A stretch of 64,000 nt of DNA from Anaerolineales bacterium (GCA_020634615.1 JACKBI010000002.1:124001-188000), one strand, 5' to 3'; positions 27,510 through 37,027 are shown, counted from the first letter of the stretch. The notes: generated by a model from the sequence alone, not told the origin. Made by a program: numbers and translations.

Positions 27510-27974
27510 CTACGAGCTGACCTCAATTGAGAGGTTTGCTGTCAGTTCTGGTCGTTGCGCTCGACCTTGAATCTGGTTCATAGGATGCGTCTCAGCACTC
27601 GCCGGCGGCAGATTGCACACGGCCGAGAACTCGTGCCGGTGGTCGGCAAAGGTGCGATAGCCCCAGTCCCACAGCCTGCGCAGACCCGGCGCGACCGAGA
27701 ACAGGTAAAGCGGGTAGGCCCACCAGATGTGCTGCACGGCGTAGCGATAGACCTCGGCGCCGGCCAGATGGCTGCCATCAGCCAGCAAAATGCGGATGTC
27801 GTAGACCAGCTCGTCGTGGTCAAGACCCAGCCGCGGCGCTACCCACGGTGCCTGCAACGGCGCAATCTCCAGGCCGACTTTGCGCAGCGTCGGACCCCAG
27901 AACGGTACCCACCTTCGGCAGAAACCGCAGTCGTCGTCGTACAACACCCATCCGTTCGGTTGGTCAGCTTGCAT
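27510..27974 (-). CDS. DCC-family thiol-disulfide oxidoreductase-like protein (DUF393)
   Basis: 154 residues from the ATG at 27974 (GGAG upstream). The N-terminal YDDDCGFCRRW carries the DxxCxxC signature of the DCC family, a thioredoxin-like group. A hydrophobic stretch HIWWAYPLYLFSVAPGLRRLWDW is typical in the middle. The tail beyond CNLPP (about 30 residues) is longer than usual and looks unstructured. Its redox partner is not known. It lies upstream of hicBA with a 27-base gap. Confidence 0.87.
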   Translation of the reverse strand: MQADQPNGWVLYDDDCGFCRRWVPFWGPTLRKVGLEIAPLQAPWVAPRLGLDHDELVYDIRILLADGSHLAGAEVYRYAVQHIWWAYPLYLFSVAPGLRRLWDWGYRTFADHRHEFSAVCNLPPASAETHPMNQIQGRAQRPELTANLSIEVSS

Positions 27975-28129
27975 CAAATCTCCAGCACCGGGCTCACGGC
28001 ACGGTCACTCCGCGCGCCACTATCGAAGTATACTCCATCTGTTCCAGAGCGACCAACTGCCGGATGCTACTGATCGATTTGACGATCCCTACTCGTTCAA
28101 TGCACACCAGTTGGTCGCAACGCACAACA

Positions 28130-28490
28130 GCGGCCCCAAACCTTGAAAGGAGCGGCTGGATCAGCGCGCCCCGCCAGCCCCACAGTTCAGTGTGGGGACT
28201 CCCACGACTCGACAGCTTCGCCGGCTATTGAGGCCCCACACCTTGCAAAGATGTGGCTAGACATGAGCGCCGCGCTAGCCCTACAGTTCAGTGTGGGGGA
28301 CTCACACGACCCGACAACCTCTTGCGTCATCTAGGCCCACACCTTGAAAATGTGGCCGGACCAGAGCGCCACACCAGCCCCACAGTTCAGTGTGGGGGAC
28401 TCCCACGACCCGACAAGCTTCGCCGGGTATTGAGGCCCCACACCTTGAAAGATGTGGCTAGACATGAGCGCCACATCAGCCCCACAATCG
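28130..28490. repeat. tandem array of a structured ~100-bp unit, about 3.5 copies
   Basis: The unit CAGTTCAGTGTGGGG recurs at 28183, 28284 and 28383, and a truncated fourth copy begins near 28479, so the period is 99-101 bases. Each unit contains two hairpins: CCCACA-GTTCAG-TGTGGG and CCACA...TGTGG around CTTGAAAGA. Copies differ by scattered substitutions. No open frame is shared between copies, so it is non-coding. Together with 27978-28129 (nothing recognised) and the hairpin at 28504, it fills the 600-base gap between the DCC gene and the SWIM fragment. Confidence 0.85.
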
Positions 28491-28503
28491 GTTTGACGAG
28501 AAT

Positions 28504-28522
28504 GTCACGCTGCTAGCGTGAC
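28504..28522. other. short perfect hairpin
   Basis: GTCACGC (28504-28510) pairs with GCGTGAC (28516-28522) around a 5-base loop, between the tandem array and the half repeat element. Confidence 0.5.
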
Positions 28523-28530
28523 CTACGGCT

Positions 28531-28586
28531 ACTTCCGAAGCCCTGAGGGGCCTTTGTGCTGTCAGCCGGTGAATTCATTCACTGGG
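28531..28586. repeat. half copy of the 24413-24561 repeat family
   Basis: The stretch CGAAGCCCTGAGGGGCC, then GCTGTCAGCCGGTGAATTC and CATTCACTGGG matches the reverse complement of the left half of the element at 24413-24561 with a few changes. Its end coincides with the stop of the SWIM fragment, so its arrival may have cut that gene. Confidence 0.7.
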
Positions 28587-28824
28587 ACCGAATCGCCCGC
28601 AGCATCGGCACCAGCTTGTACTTGCGCGCGTGCAGGTCGGGCAGACCTGCCAAATATACCTGCCATTCGGCCAGGCGACCGTGTTCGCCGTAGATATCGC
28701 GGGCGTCTTTCAGCCATGAGACAGCGTCTGCATAGTGGCCTGCTTTGCCGGCGTCCATGATGCTTTCCGCTTGCCGCTTACAGCGCGCGATGCCCCAGTC
28801 AGGAAACTGCGCACCCATGGTCAA
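28579..28824 (-). pseudogene. fragment of a SWIM zinc-finger protein (C-terminal end)
   Basis: The 80-odd residues (AVSWLKDARDIYGEHGRLAEW, then HARKYKLVPMLRAI) resemble the extreme C-terminus of bacterial SWIM zinc-finger proteins, which are normally several hundred residues long. Nothing of the SWIM motif (CxCxnCxH) or the rest is present upstream. The possible starts are TTG 28824 or ATG 28818, without a good ribosome site. It is probably a relic, bounded on its 3' side by the repeat at 28531-28586. Confidence 0.6.
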
Positions 28825-28911
28825 CGAATGTGCAAACCCGGCATCTGAGGATGCCTACTCCTCAAATGAGCGTTGACGAAAGACTGGTAGACGGAACCTT
28901 TTCAATGCGCA

Positions 28912-28939
28912 AGCCCGCCCCACAGTTGCAGGGCGGGCT
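28912..28939. terminator. hairpin downstream of aconitase
   Basis: A perfect 9-base GC stem (28912-28920 with 28931-28939) around a 10-base loop, about 80 bases after the aconitase stop on the minus strand. No T-run follows, so it could be a rho-dependent end or stabilising structure. Confidence 0.5.
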
Positions 28940-29020
28940 GTCTATGATAACGATCAAGGTGCATCAGTGCATCCACCTTGGCCGGTTTGGGCGGAGCCAC
29001 CGAGCCAGAGCTTCAGCGTA

Positions 29021-31285
29021 CTATGCCCGCATCGTCCTGATCTGGTTCAGCGCCGACCCCGCCTTGAACCACTCGATCTGATTCTCGGAGAAGGTGTGGT
29101 TCAGCAGCGCCTCGTCGGTGGTGCCGTCAGCGTGGCTGATGACCATGCGCACGGTGGTGCCGGGCGCCAGGTCGGCCAGCCCCAGCAGGCTGATGCGGTC
29201 GTCCTCGCGGATCTTGTCGTAGTCGGCCGGGTTGGCAAAGGTCAGCGGCAGCACGCCCTGCTTCTTGAGGTTGGTCTCGTGGATGCGGGCGAAGCTGCGC
29301 ACGATGATGGCCGCGGCACCCAGATGGCGTGGCTCCATGGCAGCGTGCTCGCGGCTGCTGCCCTCACCGTAGTTTTCGTCGCCGATTGCAACCCAGCGCA
29401 GACCGCGCGCCTTGTAGTCGCGGGCGATATCAGAATACGCCACGTCGTTCTCGCCGGTGATTACGTTGCGCCCCTTGCCGGCCGGATGGTCGAACGCGCT
29501 GATCGCGCCGATGAACATGTTGTTGCTGATGTTGTCCAGATGGCCGCGGTATTTTAGCCACGGGCCGGCCGGCGAGATGTGGTCGGTGGTACACTTGCCC
29601 TTGGCCTTCATCAGCACCGGCAGATCGTGCATGTCCTCGCCGTTCCAGGCCGCGAACGGCTCCAGCAGCGCGATGCGCTCGCTGTCAGGATCGACCGCCA
29701 CCGGGACAGCAGAGCGGCTGGCCGGCGGCGCTGCCAGGCCCTCGGTATCGCGGATAAAGCCGTTGCTGGGCAGCTCGTCGCCGGTGGGCGGATCGAGACG
29801 CACCTTTTCGCCGCGCTCGTTGACCAGCGCGTCGGTCAGCGGGTTGAAATCCAGCCGGCCGGCCAGCGCAAAGGCGGTCACGATCTCCGGCGAGGCGATG
29901 AAGCTGTGCGTGCCGGGATTGGCGTCGTTGCGGCCGGCGAAGTTGCGGTTGAACGAATTGATGATACTGTTCTTCTCGCCCTTTTCAACGTCCGTCCGCC
30001 GCCATTGGCCGATGCACGCGCCGCAGGCGTTGGCCAGAATCGTCGCGCCCATTTCCTCCAGGACGCCCAACTGGCCGTCGCGCTCGACAGTCGCGCGGAT
30101 CTGCTCGGAGCCGGGGTTGATCAGGAACTGCGTCCGGGCGGTCAACCCCTTGGCCAGCGCCTGGCGGGCCACGTTGGCCGCGCGGCTCATGTCCTCGTAG
30201 GAGGAGTTGGTGCAGGAACCGACCAGCGCGGCTGTCAGCTCCACCGGATAGCCCTTCTGGGCGATCTCGTCTGCCATGGCTGAGATAGGGCGGTCCAGAT
30301 CGGGGGTGTAGGGGCCGACGATACGCGGCTCCAGCGTGTTGAGATCGATCTCGATGACGCGGTCGTAGTAGCGCTCCGGGTTAGCCTCGACCTCAGGGTC
30401 GGGACGCAGATGGGCCGCGACAGCTTCGGCAAGCTCAGCTACGTCAGCGCGCTCGGTGGCCCGCAGGTAGGTCGCCATGCGGTCGTCGAAGGGGAAGAGC
30501 GAGGTCGTCGCGCCGATCTCCGCGCCCATGTTACAGATCGTGCCCTTGCCGGTGGCGCTGATACTGCGCGCGCCTGGTCCGAAATATTCGACGATGGCCC
30601 CGGTGCCTCCCTTGACGGTCAGGATGCCCGCAACCTTCAGGATCACGTCCTTGGCCGAGGTCCAGCCGTTGAAATCGCCGGTCAGCTTGACGCCGATGAC
30701 GCCCGGCCAGCGCAGCTCCCACGGCATCCCGACCATGACGTCCACCGCATCCGCTCCGCCGACGCCGATGGCGACCATGCCCAGCCCGCCCGCGTTGGGC
30801 GTGTGGCTGTCAGTGCCAATCATCATGCCGCCGGGGAATGCATAGTTCTCCAGCACCACCTGGTGGATGATGCCCGCGCCCGGCTTCCAGAAGCCCATGC
30901 CATAGCGGTTGGATGTGCTCAGCAGGAAGTCGTAGACCTCGGCGTTTTCGGTAACAGCGATGGGCAGGTCAGTGTTGACGCCGAACTGCGCTCGGATCAG
31001 GTGGTCGCAGTGCACGGTGGTCGGCACGGCGGTATCGTCGCGGCCGGCCAGCATGAACTGCAGGATCGCCATCTGAGCCGTCGCGTCCTGCATGGCAACC
31101 CGGTCGGGGTTGAATTCAACATAGCTCTTGCCGCGCACCGGAGGTTCCGCCAGTGGCGCTGCCAGATGTGCCAGCAAAATCTTCTCGGTGAGGGTCAGCG
31201 GGCGACCCAACATCTCCCGTCCGGCGGCCACTTTGGCCGGCAGATCCGCATAAACCTGGCGGATCAGGCTGTAATCCATGGTCAT
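29021..31285 (-). CDS. acn: aconitate hydratase (mitochondrial-type)
   Basis: 754 residues, matching the mitochondrial aconitase size rather than the about 890 of bacterial AcnA. It isomerises citrate to isocitrate. Cluster cysteines are in GSCTNSSYED and ANACGACIGQW; MIGTDSHTPN and GEGSSREHAA (swivel domain) are intact. GGAG lies 8 bases upstream of the ATG; a second in-frame ATG two codons later is also possible. The enzyme feeds icd (23128-24372) in the TCA cycle, but the genes are not in one operon. Confidence 0.96.
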   Translation of the reverse strand: MTMDYSLIRQVYADLPAKVAAGREMLGRPLTLTEKILLAHLAAPLAEPPVRGKSYVEFNPDRVAMQDATAQMAILQFMLAGRDDTAVPTTVHCDHLIRAQFGVNTDLPIAVTENAEVYDFLLSTSNRYGMGFWKPGAGIIHQVVLENYAFPGGMMIGTDSHTPNAGGLGMVAIGVGGADAVDVMVGMPWELRWPGVIGVKLTGDFNGWTSAKDVILKVAGILTVKGGTGAIVEYFGPGARSISATGKGTICNMGAEIGATTSLFPFDDRMATYLRATERADVAELAEAVAAHLRPDPEVEANPERYYDRVIEIDLNTLEPRIVGPYTPDLDRPISAMADEIAQKGYPVELTAALVGSCTNSSYEDMSRAANVARQALAKGLTARTQFLINPGSEQIRATVERDGQLGVLEEMGATILANACGACIGQWRRTDVEKGEKNSIINSFNRNFAGRNDANPGTHSFIASPEIVTAFALAGRLDFNPLTDALVNERGEKVRLDPPTGDELPSNGFIRDTEGLAAPPASRSAVPVAVDPDSERIALLEPFAAWNGEDMHDLPVLMKAKGKCTTDHISPAGPWLKYRGHLDNISNNMFIGAISAFDHPAGKGRNVITGENDVAYSDIARDYKARGLRWVAIGDENYGEGSSREHAAMEPRHLGAAAIIVRSFARIHETNLKKQGVLPLTFANPADYDKIREDDRISLLGLADLAPGTTVRMVISHADGTTDEALLNHTFSENQIEWFKAGSALNQIRTMRA

Positions 31286-31570
31286 TAAAAAGCTCCTGTT
31301 CTACTCTCTACGAAGCACTCGGGCCGGTCATTGCGAAGCAGAATTCCAGCCCAATACGTATGTTGTTCGACAGTGGTTAGCTCGCGGTATAGCTCGCCCT
31401 CCCCGCGTAACAAACACTGGGAGGGCGCACGGCTGCGCACTGGGCAGCGAACGTTCATCGGTTGCGCCAACAAATACGTCAAGAAATCAACGGTCGGCTA
31501 CCGAAGGATTATACTTTCCCGCCAATCGACTGTCAAAGAAAATCAGGCTTTGTATCGCCTCGTAAGGTCT

Positions 31571-31811
31571 GAGAGACTGTTCAAAAAGGGGTTCACTCAC
31601 ACTTCGGAAGGCGACGAACCTGTAGCCGGATGGCATTCCAGCAGCTGAAGAGCTGTCGTGCTGAGTAGTCGTCCATTTCCGAAGTCTTCCAACGAGACTT
31701 TTCGAACAGCTACCTCGCCGGCCTGCCGCTACCTCGATGGATGCAAACAGCGGGCCTCGGTCGGAGACCGGCCCGAGCGAGAAGTCCTCCAACAAGTCTT
31801 TTCAAACAGCT
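31571..31811. repeat. MITE-like element with duplicated right end, in a 570-base non-coding gap
   Basis: Left end near CTGTTCAAAAAG (31577), inner arm ACTTCGGAAGGCGACGA (31600-31616), right inner arm TCGTC...TTCCGAAGTC, and outer end CTTTTCGAACAG to about 31711. A second right end (about 31781-31811) repeats the first with few changes, exactly 100 bases later. A separate hairpin (CGGGCC...GGCCCG) lies at 31751-31775. The middle resembles the copy at 48212-48345 (ATTCCAGC and GTCGTG in the same order). The rest of 31286-31855 shows no gene. Confidence 0.75.
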
Positions 31812-31855
31812 TCTGCCATCCTCACGGACGTCCTGAACGTTCGCGAGGGTCGAAC

Positions 31856-34800
31856 CTATTGTGTGACCTGGAACGCGACCACACGGCACCCCTGGCTGTC
31901 CGCCACGATCAGCACGCCGTCGGCAGCACCGCTGGCGGCTATGCCTACCGGCTTCATCAACCCCGCCTCCGCACCGAACTGGCCCAGCGGCTGGCCGTCG
32001 GGGCCAAACAGCAGCACCCGCCGCCCTTCGGGATCGGTGACAGCCAACTCGCCAGCCGGCAGCCAGGCCAGATGCGGGCCGTCCAGCGTGCTGGCACGCG
32101 CCGGACCTGTCCAGCGGTCCATGCGCCCATCCGCCGCAAGAAGGGTCACGACGCCGGTCTCAGCCTCAACGAAGTAGAGATCGCCGCCGGGCGACAGAGC
32201 CGCGTCGCTGGGCTGTCCCTTGGCCAAGTCGCTCTCCGGCCCGCCAAGCTGGCTCAGCAGCGTCCCGGCCGGGTCGAGGCGGACAATGCGCAGACCGCCT
32301 GTGTCAGCCACCACAATCTGGCCGCCGGGGTCGATCCCAAGGCCTCGCGGCCGGTAGAAGGTCAGGTTGTCGCCAAATGTCGCCAGAAGCTGGCCGTCGG
32401 GGGTGAAGCGCTGTAGATGCTGGCCAACAGCGTCCAGCACCAGCACCGACCCGTCCGGCTCGACGACCAGATCCGCCGGCTGTGGTCCCTCAGCGTCCGC
32501 GGCAACTGTATCGGCGCCGCCGATTGTCCACGCGCCCAGCAAGTTGCCGTCCGCGTCCAGCCGCACGATGCGCCCGTTGCCGCTGTCGGCCACGAAGACG
32601 TCGCCGCTGCGCGGATCGACCGCCACGCCGCGCGGCGAGTTCAGCTGGCCATCGTCCACGCCACAAAAGCCGTAATCCCACAGCACGTTAGCCTGCAAAT
32701 CGGCGAAACTGCCGGCGGGTCGTGCAGCCGCGTCGGTCGTTTCCGGTCGCTCAGCACTGTCGGAGGCAACCGCCCCGGCTCCTTGTTCCGGCTCGCGCTG
32801 GAGCTGGGCAATTTCCGGCGGCGGCGGCAATGTCAGCCCGGCCGGCACGTCGGCGCCTTCCAACGGGAAGAGATACTGGCTGTCCACCAGCCCGCGCCCC
32901 TGGCCGGGCGGCTGCCAGTAGAGTTGCATCTCGCGGCTGCCGCCTAGTTCGCTGTACAGCACCTCGATGTCATGGAAGCCCTCGTCGAGCTGGATCTGGC
33001 CGCTGCGGTCCTCGGCGCCGTGGCTGCCGCCGTTGTCCACCACCAACTGCTTGTCGATGAAGACGAAGGAGCCGTCGTCGGAACGAGTGCCGAAGGTGTA
33101 CAGGCCGCTGGACGGGATGGCGATCTTGCCGCGCCAGAGGATGCTGAACGGCTCGCGCAGCGGGTTGTTGGGCGCAATCAGCAAGTCATTGCGCACGATG
33201 GCCGGGTCGCCCTGCCACTCACCGTTGGCGAAGTAGTAGCCAACCAGACCCTGATCTCCCAACCGGAAGGCATAGAGCGCATCGCCACCTACCACCTGGT
33301 CGCTGAACCCGGAACCGGACCATGTCAGCCGCAGGCGTCCCGGCGCGTCACCCGAATGGAACTCGACCCGCAGCGGATGGAAGCCGGCCGCCAGTGTCGC
33401 GTCCAGCGTGCCGCTGCCGCCTTGCGGCAGGTCCAAACGCTGCTCCCGGCCAATTTGCAGACTGGCCGACTCGCCTTCCGCTGTCAACCCGAAGCTGTAG
33501 TCGCCGAACTCCGGCACCAGCAACGTGCCTTCCCAGAGCGCAAAATAGGGTGACTCCAGCGGCGCAGCGCTCATGTCAAGGTCTAATTCAGCCTCGCGCT
33601 GCGTGTCATCCGGCGCATAGACCGGTGGGAAGTTGATGTAATACTGGCCGACGATGCCGCGCGTCTCAGCCAGATCAGCCGCCGGCACAACATAGCTCAG
33701 GAAGAGTAGTTCGCCGGTCTCGGCCCGGTGCTCCTCGGCCACCCCCGTCGGGTAGATCTGCTGCATCAGGCCGAGCAGCGGCCGGTCGGCGGGCTCCAGG
33801 ATGTAGACCAGATCGCCGCTGGTCGCAGAACGGTAGGGCAAGTCATTGACCACGTCCAGCGCACGGTGCGAATGGTCGCGGGCGATGAGTTTGATGGCCG
33901 AGTGATGCTCGAACTGTGGCGTGATCAGCACCGTCGCGTCGCCGGGTAGCGTCGTCAGATACTCGCCGACCGCAGACTCATAGGGACTGAAAGCGGTCTC
34001 GACCGACGGGTTGGTGGCCTGCTCGGTGAAGAAGGCGCGCGCATTGCTGACCATGACCAGAACGACGATCAGCGCGACGGCCACGTTGAACCAGCGCACG
34101 CCGCGGCCACGCCAGGCCGCCTTCCATGCCAGGAAAAACTGGTCCGCTACCAGCGCCGCAAACAGATAGACCAGCGGCACAATGCCAATGGTACGACGCG
34201 CGGTGGGCGCTTCATGAGAGACCGACAGCACGCCAAGGCTGACGATGCCCACGAACCACAGCACATAGAGCACGGGAACCGGCCGCGCGTGCAGCGCGTA
34301 CCAGAGCGCATAGGCCAGACCGAGCACGAACAGGATCGCGACCACGGTGTCCAGCATCGGCGCGCCGGGCAGGTTATTGAGCGCCGCCTGGTCACCCTGC
34401 CAGTTGAACATGGTGAGCGTCTTCTTGAGATTGCCGATGACCGGCTGCATCGAGCCAAGCTGCTCGACCTCACGCATGACGCTGATGTGTTGGATGCGGC
34501 TGGTGAACACCTGCCAGTTTTGCACGGTGTAGACGCCCAGCGGCACAACGCTGACCAGCGCTGCGCCGGCCATCAGCGCCATGCCTTCGATATCGTGGCG
34601 CAGGCTGGCGCGATCGACAAGCAGGACGCGCACGAGCCAGAAGATCAGGAACGCCGCCACCACAAACGGCATGACGCGAAAAGCAGTGTAGGTGTTCATG
34701 CCGAAGGTCAGCGCGACGCCGGCCAGCGCCCAGTAGCGACGCCGGCCCGTGCGTAACGCTCGCAGCATGAACATCGCCAGCAGGATCATGGCCAGCGGCT

Positions 34801-35749
34801 GCAAGATAAGCTCGTAGACAATGCGGCTGAAGGTCAAATGCCAGCGAGACGCAGCCAGCAGCGCTGTGCCGACCAGCGCGGCCCGCCGGCCATACAGGTC
34901 ACGCCCCAGGAAAAAGAAGGCCAGCACTGTCAGCACGCCAGCCAGCGCGGCCACAACGCGCATCTGCACCACGCCGACGCCCAGGAGCTTGAAGCTCAGC
35001 GCGATCAGATAGGTGAACAGCGTCGCCTGGCCTTCGTTGGTCTCGGCGTAGGGCAGGTAGCGCGCGCCTTCCAGCCAGCGCAGCGCATCCAGCCCATTGT
35101 TGCACTCGTCAGACTGGCAGCCGTTGGGGAACGTGTCAAGCAGGTAGAAGCGCACCGCAGCCGACACGAGGACAATTGCAAGGAGGAGCAGGATGTCCCA
35201 GTGCTCGGCAAGCAGTGCTCGGTAATCCGTGATCGGTGATCGGTGATCGGTACGGGCGGGTGACGAGGTGCTTGATGCCGGTTGCGCAGGGTTGGGAACA
35301 GTGGCCACTTCTTGGTCGCTTTCGGCCAAAGCCGCGCTATCACCTTCGCCCTCCACAACCTCGGTTGCCTCTGCTTTCCCTGTTTCCCTGTTATCCCTAT
35401 TTTCCCTGCCGTCTTCCAGGAATGCCCCGGCGACAAACAAAACCGTCGCCAGGGGCCATAACAGCAGCCCGGCTACACTACCCAGGTCCAGCCACAGGAG
35501 CGCCAGCGCGACAAGACCGATGACCAATCCGGCCAGGGTGACCCATCGGCCGCGCGGCTGCCAGCGCGCAAACTGCACATTGGCAACGCGAAAAATACGC
35601 GGCGGGCGCGCGCTCAGAGCGAACACCACCCCGGCGATGACGAACAGGATGAGGGCGTCGCGCGGAATCCCCGGGTCCGGGCCGGTGAGCATTCGTTGCG
35701 CCCACAGTCCCGCGACAATTGCGAAGAGTAATCCCAGAAGACGATTCAC
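31856..35749 (-). CDS. membrane glycosyltransferase (GT39/ArnT-like) with two PA14 domains and NHL propeller
   Basis: 1297 residues, start GTG 35749. The N-terminal 560 or so residues are a multi-pass GT-C glycosyltransferase; the first external loop carries the acidic pair in CQSDECNNGLDALR expected of the catalytic site. A hydrophilic insert between the early helices (about 115-180) is low-complexity and built on microsatellite DNA. Two PA14 lectin-like beta-barrels follow (about 698-820 and 835-963; GLVGYYFANG, LYTFGTRSDDGSF), then an NHL six-blade propeller (about 1020-1297; SPRGVAVDP, VFVADSGNGRIVRLD). It probably glycosylates exported products using a lipid-linked sugar; acceptor unknown. 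Confidence 0.88.
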   Translation of the reverse strand: MNRLLGLLFAIVAGLWAQRMLTGPDPGIPRDALILFVIAGVVFALSARPPRIFRVANVQFARWQPRGRWVTLAGLVIGLVALALLWLDLGSVAGLLLWPLATVLFVAGAFLEDGRENRDNRETGKAEATEVVEGEGDSAALAESDQEVATVPNPAQPASSTSSPARTDHRSPITDYRALLAEHWDILLLLAIVLVSAAVRFYLLDTFPNGCQSDECNNGLDALRWLEGARYLPYAETNEGQATLFTYLIALSFKLLGVGVVQMRVVAALAGVLTVLAFFFLGRDLYGRRAALVGTALLAASRWHLTFSRIVYELILQPLAMILLAMFMLRALRTGRRRYWALAGVALTFGMNTYTAFRVMPFVVAAFLIFWLVRVLLVDRASLRHDIEGMALMAGAALVSVVPLGVYTVQNWQVFTSRIQHISVMREVEQLGSMQPVIGNLKKTLTMFNWQGDQAALNNLPGAPMLDTVVAILFVLGLAYALWYALHARPVPVLYVLWFVGIVSLGVLSVSHEAPTARRTIGIVPLVYLFAALVADQFFLAWKAAWRGRGVRWFNVAVALIVVLVMVSNARAFFTEQATNPSVETAFSPYESAVGEYLTTLPGDATVLITPQFEHHSAIKLIARDHSHRALDVVNDLPYRSATSGDLVYILEPADRPLLGLMQQIYPTGVAEEHRAETGELLFLSYVVPAADLAETRGIVGQYYINFPPVYAPDDTQREAELDLDMSAAPLESPYFALWEGTLLVPEFGDYSFGLTAEGESASLQIGREQRLDLPQGGSGTLDATLAAGFHPLRVEFHSGDAPGRLRLTWSGSGFSDQVVGGDALYAFRLGDQGLVGYYFANGEWQGDPAIVRNDLLIAPNNPLREPFSILWRGKIAIPSSGLYTFGTRSDDGSFVFIDKQLVVDNGGSHGAEDRSGQIQLDEGFHDIEVLYSELGGSREMQLYWQPPGQGRGLVDSQYLFPLEGADVPAGLTLPPPPEIAQLQREPEQGAGAVASDSAERPETTDAAARPAGSFADLQANVLWDYGFCGVDDGQLNSPRGVAVDPRSGDVFVADSGNGRIVRLDADGNLLGAWTIGGADTVAADAEGPQPADLVVEPDGSVLVLDAVGQHLQRFTPDGQLLATFGDNLTFYRPRGLGIDPGGQIVVADTGGLRIVRLDPAGTLLSQLGGPESDLAKGQPSDAALSPGGDLYFVEAETGVVTLLAADGRMDRWTGPARASTLDGPHLAWLPAGELAVTDPEGRRVLLFGPDGQPLGQFGAEAGLMKPVGIAASGAADGVLIVADSQGCRVVAFQVTQ

Positions 35750-35909
35750 AGCAGGGTCAGGTCAAGAGACAGATTGCGAGGAACTTTCAGCCGGTGCTGA
35801 CGCCAGGCCATCAACACGGGCGTCGCAAGCCTACTATGCACCAAGCGGACACGTCTGTCAAACCTGCAACGAGTGTGAGGTGAAAAACATGCGGTGATGA
35901 ATTGGCCGG

Positions 35910-36209
35910 TCAACTTTCGGTGTACGGCACGTAATCGATCTCCATGAAGTCCGCCACTTCCGGGATCCAGCGGGTCTGCACGAAACTGACATGGTCGGGA
36001 TGCATGTTGTAGGTCTCGTAGTCTTGCGCTGACGCAAACTCCATCGACAGGCCGAAGCCGTAGCCGTTCTTCCGGCTGACCTGACGCAGGCATTCGAAGT
36101 TCTTTACCACTGGAATGTCAGCCAGTCGCTGGGCGGCGCGCAGAAAGTCGAGTTCGGCCGCAGAACCGGTCGCGTGCTGAAGCTTGAACACTACGGTGTG
36201 ACGAATCAT
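35910..36209 (-). CDS. Dabb (stress-responsive A/B barrel) domain protein
   Basis: 99 residues forming one dimeric alpha/beta-barrel domain: HTVVFKLQ at the start, YGFGLSMEF strand, then YETYNMHPDHVSFV, whose histidines are family hallmarks. Members are small cytosolic enzymes or stress proteins without a general reaction. It is separated from the SDR gene by 65 bases on the same strand. Confidence 0.88.
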   Translation of the reverse strand: MIRHTVVFKLQHATGSAAELDFLRAAQRLADIPVVKNFECLRQVSRKNGYGFGLSMEFASAQDYETYNMHPDHVSFVQTRWIPEVADFMEIDYVPYTES

Positions 36210-36274
36210 GTCTCTTCCTTATTGGTTGGGCAACGTCGTTTGACATCGCCTGGCGTCCACTCTGCGCTGTGTGG

Positions 36275-37027
36275 CTACGTCTCGCCGAACCGGCGTTCGA
36301 CAAACATCTCGGCATGGTCGCCTGCCAGGAAACGCACGATCTCTCCAGCCGGCGCTTCAGGCGAGACTAGCTGCCCCTGGGCATGAAAACCAACGAAAGG
36401 TCGACTCCACGGGGAATCGGCGGAACGGGCAGTCACCTGCATCGGTGTGTCGACCACTCCGGGTGAGTAACTCATCACCGCGACGTTGGTCCGTGCACCG
36501 CCAGCCAGATCGCCGGACCGCAACTCAGCCCCCAAGGTCATGCTGGCCAGGCGGAGCGCCGCCTTGCTGCTGCCGTAGTCTGCCAGGCCGGGAAGTGGCC
36601 ACGTCGCAGCGCCTGAGGAGACGTTGACGATGCGAAGCGGGATCCAGGCCGGCGTATGCCTGACTGCCACACCCATCAGGTAGACCGGCGCAACAACGTT
36701 GACTGCCAACACCTGGGCAAGATCCTGTGGCTCGATCTCCTCGACCGAACGCATAAAGCCGGGGGTGGCTGCGTTGTTGACCAACCCGATTCGCTTCCAG
36801 CGATCGTCGCTGAACAGCGGCGCGAGTTGGTTGTCGACCAGCGCGGCCAGCGCATCAAGGTTACCCAGATCGATCAGGAACTCGTGATACTGGGACTCGT
36901 CAAGTTCAGCGGGCCGCCGGCTGATACCGACAACCGTCCAGCCTTCGGCGAGCAAAGTGCGCACCACTGCATGGCCAATCCCGGAACTGGCGCCGGTCAC
37001 AATTGCAACGCTTTCAAGCTTCGTCAT
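36275..37027 (-). CDS. classical short-chain dehydrogenase
   Basis: About 250 residues. TGASSGIG cofactor loop, NNAA, catalytic serine in VNVSSGA and YGSSK (YxxxK) are all canonical, so it should be an active NAD(P)-dependent oxidoreductase of sepiapterin-reductase/YciK-like type. The ATG at 37027 is preferred; an upstream ATG at 37045 would overlap the DUF1801 stop. The substrate is not evident. Confidence 0.88.
   Translation of the reverse strand: MTKLESVAIVTGASSGIGHAVVRTLLAEGWTVVGISRRPAELDESQYHEFLIDLGNLDALAALVDNQLAPLFSDDRWKRIGLVNNAATPGFMRSVEEIEPQDLAQVLAVNVVAPVYLMGVAVRHTPAWIPLRIVNVSSGAATWPLPGLADYGSSKAALRLASMTLGAELRSGDLAGGARTNVAVMSYSPGVVDTPMQVTARSADSPWSRPFVGFHAQGQLVSPEAPAGEIVRFLAGDHAEMFVERRFGET

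Noticed and set aside
28130..28490. CRISPR array
   Set aside because: The period is about 100 bases and the whole unit is repeated; there are no unique spacers between short repeats and no cas genes nearby.
28253..28516. open frame through the tandem array
   Set aside because: The frame is not kept between repeat units, and the translation is a repeat of the DNA unit without coding features.
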